A stretch of 64,000 nt of DNA from Triticum aestivum (lineage: Eukaryota; Streptophyta; Magnoliopsida; Poales; Poaceae): positions 683,181,826 to 683,245,825 of the forward strand of contig NC_057803.1 in the NCBI RefSeq assembly GCF_018294505.1. The letters are read 5' to 3'. The position numbers were made by a program, and so were the translations under genes. Shown here in pieces: positions 39,601 through 48,633 of this stretch. Position 1 is the stretch's first letter; each line of letters opens with the position of its first letter. The notes under the pieces were generated by a model. That model saw nothing but the letters and a program-made list of their open reading frames with translations. It was not told where the DNA came from and ran no database searches.

Positions 39601-42028
39601 TCTGGCGTGATCTCCGGCGGCGGCGGGAGGGAGGGGCCGAGGAGAGGAGTCCTAGGGCCGGCGGCGCGATCTCCCCCCATGTCGCCTAGGGTTGGCGACA
39701 CGGGGGTCGAGGGGAAATGGAAAGTTTGCCTTAAAATGGGAGAGATTTTCACTTCCCGGCCTCTGCACCAACTAGGGATGCATACAACCATTTTAGTATG
39801 AGTACCTCAGATTTTTTTTTCATGAGTATCAAGATATTTCTTGACGAGTGGTTTCAGCACACACCAAGCTTGATCCTCAATAAAATGGGAGAAAAACCCA
39901 TGTGCATCAACTGTCAATTATAGAAATTGAGCTCGGGTCGTTAAACTGCACAACTGCATGCCCAACCACCGAGCCAAGACTCTCTTTGCATTAAGAATTC
40001 CTACAGGATTACAAAACACATGAATCTCATTAGAGATGCCTTTGGATGGTGCATAGGAGAAAACACATGTATTTTGGAGGATTGAGAGAGAGGGTAGAGA
40101 GACAAAGAGTGCAAGTGCATTGGACTTCTCGAAGGAAAAATAAAATGAGGTTTGAACTCATGTTGAGATTCCTATGGAATGAAGGGCATAGGAATGGATT
40201 CCATACGAATTTGGCAACCTCAATCCTATGAACGAAAGGGTTTCAATAGGAAAATTCCTATTGACCAGAATCTTGCAAAATTCCTATGTTTATCCTTCAA
40301 TCAAAAGAGAGTGTGAGTGTGTGACTCTTAATTAGCCCGACTCTTGAGAGTACAGTATATACTTTTAACTAGGGGTGGGCCTACAAACTACGTTTCTGAC
40401 TGAGGGCAAACTGTATGAGTGCATGGGGCATTTTGTATAAATACATAGAGTTTTAGCATTTGTATTCTAAAAGTACAGAGAAATTCTATTGGAATCTCAT
40501 ATTTTGAGTGGGGGTCCTACCCCCACTCCCCTCAAGCGTCTGCCCCCGTCGTCTTAACAACAACTATCCTACGTGATGAGACCGAGTCAGCCATTGTAGG
40601 CGACACCCTTACCTAGCGCACGTCCTTGTGTATATGAGAGAGAAGAAATTAACTATGGTTTTTAGGCGTGAGATGCATACGTCCACAACATTTTTATTAG
40701 TTTGAGCTGTAGACACGTTCTAACAATGGCACACCCCTTCAATTATTTCATGGTACTAGCCTAGAGTAGCTACTAGGTTTGAATTTTCTACAGGGTACAC
40801 ATCAAGCTAACGATTCCAATTGAGCACGTGTGCATACGTGGATAACGTACGCCAGCTAGTATTACTGATGATAACTTGCCTTTGCCATGGTGGTTATGAT
40901 CACGGTGGACGCCGTGAATGGCATCACATCGTTGTGGACGATGCGGAGGTGGAGGTCCTCGACCTCCGCAAGAACCCTGGCGACCAGACCCTTTCCATTC
41001 ATTTCACAGTGGATCCTCACCATGACGTTGTCCTCCGAGAGCTTTGCCTCGACCTCCGGCAGCTGGTTTCCAATTGCTGGCGTCCCGGCCGCCAAGAGGA
41101 ACCGTGCGGAGCTCTCGCCGACGTCTGGCGCGACAGGGCGGCACGGCTTCCTGACGAGCACCACGGTCTCGACGCTCCTATGGTTGCCGCCGGCAGCCTC
41201 CAGTGACCTGACCTTCTCTTGGAGCTCCTTCACGTATCTCGTTGCGTCGGTAAGAATCGTCCCCTTGTCCATCTGATGGATCGAAAGTAATTTTAGTACC
41301 AAATTAACTAAGCATTTCCTGAAGGAATATTATGAAATGTAGAAATGGTTGGGAGATTTGGCATATTCAAAGACCTTCTTGAGGCCGGGAATGACGGCGG
41401 AGAGCTCGATGAAGCGCTGGTTGATCTTCTCCCGGCGCTTCCGCTCCGCCATGATGTGGTCTTGCGCGTACGACGTGCTCTTTGTGGATGCCCTCCTTGT
41501 CGGCTGTGACACGCAGGAACCAAGCGGCACCCCGGCGGCCAGCGTGCCCCCGCCACCGCTGCTGACCGGCTGCGGCGGCAAGACAGCGCCGAAGTTCCAG
41601 CTCATGGACAGGGCGTTGCTGGTGCCGGTGCTGCTCATGCTGCTGGGAGCGAACAGCCCGCCCGAGGTTGGGGACGACATGGACCAACTGCCTTCGTGCA
41701 CAGCCGCATCGGGAGCAGGGCTGATGATTCCTCCACCGCCGCCCGTGTCGTCGCCGGAGCTCAGACTGTTTTGTGCTTCCGCCAGCTCCGCGGAATCGCG
41801 GAGCGCCTGGGGACTCGGGAAGTAGGCGCTCTTCTCGCTGCCGCCGTCGGCTCCTCCTGGATCCTGCTGCTCCAGTGTGCTCACCGCCCACTGCATGAAC
41901 AGGCGCGAGTCGTCCATGTCGTCCATGAGCATAGACAGATCCGTACCTTGCCACTGACCTAGCTCGTGCAACATCGAGACAGAATGGTAAGAGTAGTTAA
42001 GCACACGTGACACCGCAGAACTAATCAT
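36652..42028 (-). CDS. bHLH transcription factor, bHLH18/19/25/NAI1-type
   Basis: Nuclear DNA-binding regulator. Three exons on the minus strand: 42028-41375, 41272-40880 and 36759-36652, all phase 0, giving 384 aa (366 aa if the second ATG at 41974 is used, which opens MLHELGQWQG). The N-terminal region is Ser/Gly-rich and acidic (MLMDDMDDSRLFMQWA). The basic region QDHIMAERKRREKINQRF has His191, Glu195 and Arg199, the H-E-R set that predicts E-box/G-box binding. Helix 1 is IELSAVIPGLKK. Helix 2, DKGTILTDATRYVKELQEKV, starts exon 2. An ACT-like C-terminal domain follows (EVEAKLSEDNVMVRIHCE), then TTMAK, then exon 3 VEEGFTVNIEEIVGRLNSAL and an Asn-rich tail. In Arabidopsis, relatives include NAI1 (ER bodies) and bHLH18-25 (iron/jasmonate responses); the target here is unknown. 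Intron 1 is 102 bp, GT-AG. Intron 2 (36760-40879) is 4120 bp with a GC donor, AAG|GCAAGT. Confidence 0.9.
37464..38358. mobile_element. non-autonomous hAT element, 895 bp, in the bHLH intron
   Basis: Inverted ends CAGGGCCGGCCCTG and CAGGACCGGCCCTG (each reads CAGG(G/A)CCGGCCCTG) with a perfect 8-bp target duplication TTTCTAAG (37456-37463 and 38359-38366). Subterminal sequence repeats GGGGCCCC. No transposase frame is seen, so it would need a partner element. Confidence 0.92.
38503..38566. repeat. compound microsatellite and poly-G tract
   Basis: (GA)n at about 38504-38520, (GT)n at 38530-38540 and about 22 consecutive G at 38542-38563, in the bHLH intron. Length of the G run is prone to sequencing and assembly error. 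Confidence 0.95.
38915..38974. repeat. Stowaway right-half remnant
   Basis: CTTATATTAGTTTGCGCATT followed by ATTAGTTTACAGAGGAAG resembles the right half of the Stowaway at 33708-33792. No left CTCCCTCC end was found. Confidence 0.5.
39127..39790 (-). mobile_element. LINE-like poly(A) retroelement fragment(s) in the bHLH intron
   Basis: On the minus strand the 3' end reads AATAAAGTGGCTGCATGCAT, then AGATGCAAAGGCCCGGGG and an A-run (39127-39150), the typical Triticeae LINE tail. A second, similar tail (AAAATGGTTGTATGCATCCC ... GGTGCAGAGGCCGGG) lies at about 39755-39800, in the same orientation, just beyond the GC-rich body. This suggests two copies, one inserted next to or into the other. No reverse-transcriptase motif was found in this body. 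Confidence 0.55.
40040..40310. mobile_element. MITE-like element with CATAGGA hairpin ends
   Basis: GCCTTTGGATGGTGCATAGGA on the left mirrors TCCTATGTTTATCCTTCAAT plus CAAAAGA on the right, and further ATTCCTATGGAATG pairs lie inside. It resembles grass Tourist elements whose ends read CTTTGGTTCATAGGA. Exact ends and duplication are not fixed. Confidence 0.45.
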
Positions 42029-42376
42029 GCATATGCTAGTAATTGTTTACCTCGATCGGTGAGTGAATCCCTAAAGATCGATTATGTTAGAACCTGGCCT
42101 CTAATCTTGGAGTTTATAACGGAGCGTTAAGGTCCTGTCACTGTAATGTTTGCTCACGCTAGGCCCCTCTGCCCTACTATTAACAACCGTTTGTTGGATC
42201 CTGGCTATCTTGCCTGGATCCAGTGAAAATGATATTCTACGCGGCTGGAAAGGTGCATTCATGGGGTGAGCCAGAAATAATTTCCTGATGTGTATCTTGG
42301 CAGCTGGATTAGTGGATCCACGTGTATCTTCCAAACTACCAAGTTTGTTTAAACGAAAAATTCCAAGGTTATAAAT
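42029..42376 (-). promoter_or_regulatory. upstream region of the bHLH gene
   Basis: About 350 bases between the bHLH start and the TRIM at 42377. No clear TATA box. If the promoter is intact, its distal part has been displaced by the TRIM and the Tourist cluster. Confidence 0.3.
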
Positions 42377-42643
42377 TGTTGACGTATAATGTACTGTCTA
42401 GTCTCTTTTATCAGATCGGTTTTTTGGTTGCATTGGCTAGAGCATGCACTTCTATATGGTATCAAAGCTAAGAGGTCTTGAGTTTAAGACCCGGCTGACG
42501 CAATTATATTGCAGCCCACTTTCGGTCCACGTTTAGGCCTGAGAGAGCCACACGTGAGGGGGAGTGTTGACGTATAATGTGCTGCCTAGTCTCTTCCATC
42601 TGATCGGTCTTTTGGTTGCATTGGTTAGAGCATGCATTTCTAA
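42377..42643 (+). mobile_element. TRIM retrotransposon 3, 3' LTR cut by a Tourist MITE
   Basis: 5' LTR 42377-42456 begins TGTTGACGTATAATGTACTG. Primer-binding site TGGTATCAAAGC starts at 42457. Polypurine tract GTGAGGGGGAG precedes the second LTR at 42565. The second LTR stops at about 42643, where a Tourist begins. The LTR shares CTTTTGGTTGCATTGG(C/T)TAG with the two TRIMs in PIR intron 15, so it is a diverged member of the same family, in opposite orientation. Confidence 0.85.
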
Positions 42644-43060
42644 GGGCATGTACAATTGTGCTATCTTAGGAGTGTCACATAGGATAAATGATGAGGTGGA
42701 GGAGAGAGATTTAAGAAAAGACAAGAAATAATCTCTTAGCACAATATGTCTCACCAAATTTTTAGGAATAGCTAGTTATTGAAGATAAGACTAAGAGATG
42801 ACCCATTATAGACATGTTTTTTTGTCATCTCTAAATTACATGCAAGACTTAAGATAAGACTATCTTATCAACCATTGTACATGCCCGAAAAGGGACAAGA
42901 GATGATCGCTTAGCACAATATGTCTCACTACATTTTTAGGAATTGCTAGTTATTGAAAATAAAGCTAAGAGATGACCCATTGTAGACAAAAAAAATTATC
43001 ACCTCAAATTTACATGCAAGACTTAAGATAAGACTAGCTTATCGATCATTGTACATGCCC
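42644..43060. mobile_element. Tourist MITE with internal partial tandem duplication
   Basis: Starts GGGCATGTACAATTGTGCTA and has two right ends, ACCATTGTACATGCCC at 42886 and ATCATTGTACATGCCC at 43060. The block from about 42715 (GACAAGAAATAATCTCTTAGC) to 42886 recurs at about 42895-43060. Flanks are TAA (42641-42643) and TTA (43061-43063). Confidence 0.85.
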
Positions 43061-43064
43061 TTAA

Positions 43065-43324
43065 GGAAATGTACAGTGATTGATAAGGCTGCTTTATCTT
43101 AAACCCGTCACATAATTTAGATAAGGCAATAAAATTGGTGTACAATGGGTTATATCTTAGACTTGTCTCTCACATCCAATATCCCTAAATATATGGTGAG
43201 ATAGATTGTTGTTAAGATCATCTCTTAATTAAAAGAAAGCATGACTTTTTTTATGTTTTCTCTCTCCTTCACCTCAGCATATATCCTATGTGGCACTCAT
43301 AAGATAGCACCATTGTATATGCCG
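43065..43324. mobile_element. Tourist-like MITE, 260 bp, degenerate
   Basis: GGAAATGTACAGTGATTGAT at the left and AGCACCATTGTATATGCCG at the right are degraded versions of the GGGCATGTACAATGGT end, placed directly after the previous Tourist. Confidence 0.65.
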
Positions 43325-43343
43325 TCATGCTAGCAACTAGCGC

Positions 43344-44510
43344 AAAGAAGATGACAGGACGGAAAGGAAATATCTTGTCTATTGGGGAAAGGGTGACCCT
43401 CACTAATTCTTGTCTCAATAGCATTCATTATATATGATGTCCTTCCTCGAGGTGCCAAAAGGGGTGCTGGATTCTTGCGGAGCTAGAATGGTGTGGCAGG
43501 AGATGAATAATAAAATGAAGTATTGCCTAATCAACTGGCATATGTCGTGTGCATACCAAAAGTCCTTGGGGGTGTTAATTTACAAGTCATGAATTAAAGC
43601 CTGCTATGCAAATGGCTTTGAAAATTGGAGAACACTAAAGGTACCTTGCAACAATTGTTGTCCAGAAAATACCTTCAGAATCAAACCCTATTAGGGATTA
43701 GAGTTGGGACTAGGGGCTAACTTTTTTGTCAGTCTGATGAATATGAACCATATTTTTCAGAAATTTACCAAGAGGTTGTTAGGTGATGAAGCTAACTCTG
43801 TTTTGGGAGGATATATGGATTGATAATACATATTTAGTATTGCAAACCCCAAGACTATAGCATCACCTTCTCAAAGATAATTATAGTTCGAAAAGTCAAA
43901 GTTGAAGGATGGGTGTGCATCGGTTTCATGAGAACTTTGTGGGAGAGAAACTGCCCAATAGTGGGAGGCCTTAAATATCTTGGTTGGGTTGGCTTAACTC
44001 TTTTCTGATAGCACAGAGAAAATTGGTGCTCTGTTTGGGAGTAGCAGTATGACAGACTATGCGGAAAACTAGAAACGCGGCTTGTTTTTATAATAAAAAT
44101 CCTAACGATCCGGCTGTTGTGATCTAAAACTTATGTCATATTATGCGAACGATTGGGGAATCTTGTGAAAAAGCCGAGAGCAAGTAAAAACTGAGGAGGG
44201 GATCGCGAAGATTAAGATGGTGCTATAGGAGGCCTACGCGAGGAGTCATAGAGGGCATCCAACGAGTCAAAGGATTACTCTATGGTGGAGCTTGGCTAGG
44301 GCTTTCTTTTGGCAACTTGATCCTGCGTAGATTTGGTTCACGTTTTTTGTAAAAATGGAATTGGGCTTTTTTCCCCTATACTTATTGTCTTTGTCATAGT
44401 TGTAATAGCATTTGGAAATGCTCCCTTTTTATATATTTCCGCAGTTTTTGTTTTGGAAGTGTAAAAGTTGATGTTGGTTTCTTTAATAAAAATCGACAAG
44501 GAGGCTCGAT
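43344..44510 (+). pseudogene. LINE reverse-transcriptase pseudogene, C-terminal part
   Basis: Translation gives KKMTGRKGNILSIGERVTLT with NSCLNSI, then after a frameshift SFLEVPKGVLD, then KYCLINWHMSCAYQKSLGVL, and later FWEDIWIDN. These correspond in order to the thumb/C-terminal blocks of plant LINE reverse transcriptases (K-L-S-G-W-K-G-N-L-L-S type; F-F-E-V-P-K-G-V; W-x-x-x-C-x-P-K-x-x-G-G-L-G; F-W-E-D-x-W). Several stops and frameshifts show it is dead. The catalytic YADD part is absent, consistent with 5' truncation, the usual LINE outcome. The tail is probably near 44490 (CTTTAATAAAAATCGAC). Cytoplasmic retrotransposition enzyme originally; no function now. Confidence 0.85.
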
Positions 44511-44937
44511 GGGTGAGGAAAAAGATAAATAGCATTATAGCTCCACTATTTGCCACACCTTGCAACAGGCTTTCAAAATACAATTTTACTACAATGTGAA
44601 AGAACATAATTATAAGATTAAACTATGAGTAAACGTACCGAGAGACTTCAAATGTCACTTTTTCAATACTGCAACATACATATTTCTTGGTCATAAAAAT
44701 AGTCACATACATCTTTCAAATTTGGCATCTGAAGGATTCCCCGTTTCTGGTTTATTAGGTCCATCTTACAATTCACAACAACCAAGTAAGACCCAATTAA
44801 GTGCTAGATAACATGCTAATGCTACATGCATGGCCCTTTCTCTCCTCCATGCATTGGTTGATTTTACATTGGGAACCATAATTTGACAAAATTTAATATA
44901 GACATGGCTATATTTTCCTATATTTTCCTCCTAACCT
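44511..44937. other. intergenic, nothing assigned
   Basis: AT-rich with no recognisable gene or bounded element. Confidence 0.4.
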
Positions 44938-46175
44938 CGTCGTCCTCCTCGCGCCACCACTCTCCTACTGATCTCCTACTCCTCCCATGTACTCCTCGTG
45001 TCTCTCCCTAGGGCGACACCAGGGGCCCAACTCTAGCACCGCCCAAAGTCATTGATCTCAAAGCCCCCTTCCGCGCGCTGTTGTCAGTGTTGGCCGCGGA
45101 GGTAGCGGGCCTGGCGCCGAAGGTGCCTGGGCGGCTGGTCGCGGCGATGGCCCACTGGTGTGGCTAGGTTGGTGCCAGCGGGGAGATCACGCACGGCGCC
45201 CAGAGCGGCGACCCCTAGGTTATGCGGTTGCGGTCGTTGCCTCCATGGCCCGTCGAAAGCATCGGCGTGCTTCTCTGGCAATTGTTGGTGATGGTGTACC
45301 ATGGATATGATTCCCTTCGGATCCATCGCCGGTCTGGCTCGTGGCTGGCCGGTGGTGCGTAGAGGGGCCGGCGAGGGTTGCTGCAGTTCCCTGTCGTCGT
45401 TTCGGCAGTTGCATGCGCCTCTACGGCGTAGCTTCGCATGGATCCAACCAGCTTCTGGTTCGAAGTGGCATGAATGCCGGTGATAACCGTACCAATTTCG
45501 GTCATGGCGGATGATGACGACATCTTAGGCACCGTTTCCTTGTCGAAGGCATCATCATCGCCTCGCTCAGGCTGCTCTAGGGGAAACCCTAGGTCTGGGT
45601 GTCTCGGATCAGATGACGACGGTGCCTTCGATGCCATTCTCCCTCCTGGGAGGCATCATTTTGGAGCGGGTGCTAGTTGGGGGGGGGGGGGGAGAGGTGG
45701 AGCTGTGTTGCATCTATCGCATCGACGACGACAGGTCTCGACGGCATGGCGTAGTGGAGTCTTGGTGATGGACGTGCGTAGGATGGTGGCGTTGTCTGGC
45801 TTCGAGGTGGTGTTGACGGCAGTTGGGCCTAGCAAGGTCAATGCGTTGATCTCTTCTGAAGATGGGACCGCAAAAGATGGTGGCGACGGATTCAAGAGTG
45901 TGCACATGTGGTGCGCGTCAAGGGTGACCGATTGATGCTTTCGGCTTGCCATGGGGCAGTTTGGTGAGACCACGTGATTAGGTAGTGTGCTTTGGTACGA
46001 GGTTAGGGCACACCCTCAAACTTGTAGGTGTAGCGACAGAGATCGTCAGGAAGGTAGCTTTTGGTTGATTCATGTATATGTTTGACTAGACTCTGTTAAA
46101 TAATCTAATAAAGATGATTGTGTCCATCCTTGAATGTAGAGGTCAGGGGTTTCAACCTTCTTTTCGAGAAAAACA
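44938..46175 (+). mobile_element. poly(A)-type (LINE-like) retroelement fragment
   Basis: A GC-rich body of about 1.1 kb ends in AATAAAGATGATTGTGTCCA, TGTAGAGGTCAGGGGTTTCA, ACC and TTCTTTTCGAGAAAAAC, the standard plus-strand LINE tail of Triticeae. A poly-G run lies at 45678-45693. Open frames in the GC-rich part have no family match. Confidence 0.5.
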
Positions 46176-46399
46176 ACCCGGAATGCATGGAGTAAGTAGC
46201 ATACCCTCCCTCGCTTCCAGGTGCATAGCGCATCTAGTGCATATCAGGTATTTCAAAAGTTACTGGAATTCGTACCAAATTGCAAGGCTTAAAATTAGGA
46301 AAAAGCTACTCTTCAACCGGTGGATGAACACGCAGGATCCGCCTCTTGCGTTGCCGTCGGATCAATTCTAATCAAACGCGCACGCAGGCCACAAGTCTT

Positions 46400-46720
46400 G
46401 TGTAGACATTTTTTTTAGCAAGGGTCTTGTTTCAAAAAGTTCCTGCAACAAAGGTCATGTTTCAGAAAAAAAAAATACTTTTGGTGGTGAAGTTTTTTTC
46501 CAGCAACAAGGTTTAGTTTCAGAAGGTTTTTGCAACAGATGTATTGTTTCAGAAAAAATGGTTCGATGGTGAAGATTTTTTATTCTGCAACAGGGATCTT
46601 GTTTCAGAAATATATCCCTGGTTGCAGAAAGTGTCAGAGGAGCGCACGACACTAGAGCTTGAGAGGCCAAAACCATTGCAACATGACACATGTTTTAGAA
46701 ACATGGCTTCGGTTGCAGAA
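46400..46720. repeat. degenerate GCAACA-N-TTGTTTCAGAAA repeat array
   Basis: GCAACAAAGGTCATGTTTCAG, GCAACAAGGTTTAGTTTCAG, GCAACAGATGTATTGTTTCAG and GCAACAGGGATCTTGTTTCAG recur every 40-70 bases, with GGTGAAG(A/T)TTTTTT between some. It is likely the interior of a degenerate DNA transposon; the later words CATCCAACGGTACCCAAGGG and GGCCGATCTAACC (about 46971-47003) are often found near the ends of such elements. The class is not assignable. Confidence 0.5.
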
Positions 46721-47882
46721 ATTGCCAAAGGAGTGCACGGCGTGAGCGCTTGTCGTTGTCGTGCTGGAGTGGACATAGTTGCTCGGAGTGTTGGGTCAGA
46801 GAAGGCACGATAACTCTGGCGGCCGGTGACGCTTCATGGCCAAGGTGCTCAGGCCATGGCGGTGTGGCGGCATTGTCTCTGTAGACCTTTGCAACAAGGT
46901 CCTTTATTGCACAGCCCATGAGCGCAATACTCGGCTGGCTGTGGCGGGAGATCGGAGCTATTTCGAAAGGCATCCAACGGTACCCAAGGGGGCCGATCTA
47001 ACCAGATTATCATCCGGCGGACGCGTAGCACTGTCCTTCAAATTAAGACTATTGTTGTGTACGTAAACTACTCCCTCTATCCAAAAAATGTCGAGATCGA
47101 GTTGTACGAGGCAATTGAAACACGTGAAATTTCAATATAAAAGTTTAATGAGCCTTGTGCCAAGATAATCTCCGGGCTGTCCAAAGTGATCCATCTCTCC
47201 TTTGATTGTTACTGTATATATGGATCCACGTTCTAAACGGCACGGTTCAAATTAAACCACGTGAGGACCGTGGTTGATGACGTGTCTAAATACTGTGCGT
47301 ACGGCGGCGGCTAGGTATAGATAATTAAGCAGGAATTATTTCGCCGTCAATTTGTCGTCGTAGTCGCTGTCCCGGTGACAGCGTACTCGTCTACTCCACG
47401 TACGTGAAAAGCTAGTGACCGACTTTGTCTCTGGAAACATGTCACAAGCTATATATAGCTAGGGGATCTACGGGAATTGATGCTAGATATGATCTTGCAC
47501 GCTGAAAACTACTCATGATTGGTGGGTAGTGATCGTCGGACAAATCTAAAATATTTGACCAATAAGATTAGATGGGCCGGGAATTGAAAAGTAGAGCCAC
47601 AATGCCACATGCATGCCGCAGTTGCAATCAAATGACGCCATATTGTCTCATGGGTAGGCCCTATCTGATGGTGCTCGTTTATATCGTTCTTCTTGTTTTG
47701 TTATTGGCTGTGCACATGATAGTTTATACATTTGGTTGCTTGTGCGCCACTCGATACAAGCGACCTTTTTGTTTTCTGTTTTTTTTGTGTGGAGGAGTGG
47801 CCTTTCTGATGGAAAGCTGATACAAGTGGCTCAACCGGGGAGGGGTAACAAAGGTGAAAAGGATCGTTGTCCCTGCTTCCTC
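46721..47882. other. intergenic with a Stowaway left-end remnant at 47071
   Basis: CTCCCTCTATCCAAAAAATG at 47071 is a Stowaway left end with no partner. Otherwise no gene was recognised. The open frame at 47572-47820 has hydrophobic stretches but no supporting context. Confidence 0.4.
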
Positions 47883-48633
47883 TGTTGGAAATATGCCCTA
47901 GAGGCAATAATAAAATGATTATTATTATATTTCTTTGTTCATGATAATTGTCTATTGTTCCTGCTATAATTGTGTTATCCGGAAATCGTAATACATGTGT
48001 GAATACATAGACCACAACACGTTCCTAGTGAGCCTCTAGTTGACTAGCTCGTTGATCAAAAGATAGTCATGGTTTCCTGACTATGGACATTGGATGTCAT
48101 TGATAACGGGATCACATCATTAGGAGAATGATGTGATGGACAAGACCCAATCCTAAGCATAGCTCAAAGATCGTGTAGTTCGTTTGCTGTAGCTTTTCCG
48201 AATGTCAAGTATCATTTCCTTAGACCATAAGATTGTGCAACTCCCGGATACCGTAGGAGTGCTTTGGGTGTGCCAAACGTCACAACGTAACTGGGTGACT
48301 ATAAAGGTACACTACAGGTATCTCTGAAAGTGTCTGTTGGGTTGGCACGAATCGAGATTGGGATTTGTCTCTCCGTATGACGGAGAGGTATCTCTGGGCC
48401 CACTCGTTAATGCATCATCATAATGAGCTCAATGTGACCAAGTGGTTGATCATGGGATCATGCATTACGGTACGAGTAAAGTGACTTGCCGGTAACAAGA
48501 TTGAACGAGGTATTGGGATACCGACGATCGAGTCTCGGGCAAGTAACGTACCGATTGACAAAGGGAATTGTATACAGATTGATTGAATCCTCGACATCGT
48601 GGTTCATCCGATGAGATCATCGAGGAGCATGTG
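47883..48633 (+). repeat. copia 5' LTR, left segment
   Basis: First 751 bases of the BARE/Angela-type LTR, ending at the target site ATGTG (48629-48633) of the nested element. Confidence 0.9.

Larger units (their letters stand above)
36760..40879 (-). other. 4.1-kb GC-AG intron of the bHLH gene
   Basis: Donor AAG|GCAAGT and acceptor TTTACCATTCAG on the minus strand. GC donors are a known minority class and normally show this strong AG|GCAAGT match. The join restores TMAKVEEGFTVNIEEIV, the conserved end of the family. The intron contains a hAT insertion, simple repeats, LINE-like debris and a MITE-like hairpin. Confidence 0.85.

Noticed and set aside
45474..45935. 153-codon open frame
   Set aside because: Lies in a GC-rich LINE-like fragment, has no motif, and overlaps open frames on the other strand. 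The poly-G run inside it makes the frame unreliable.
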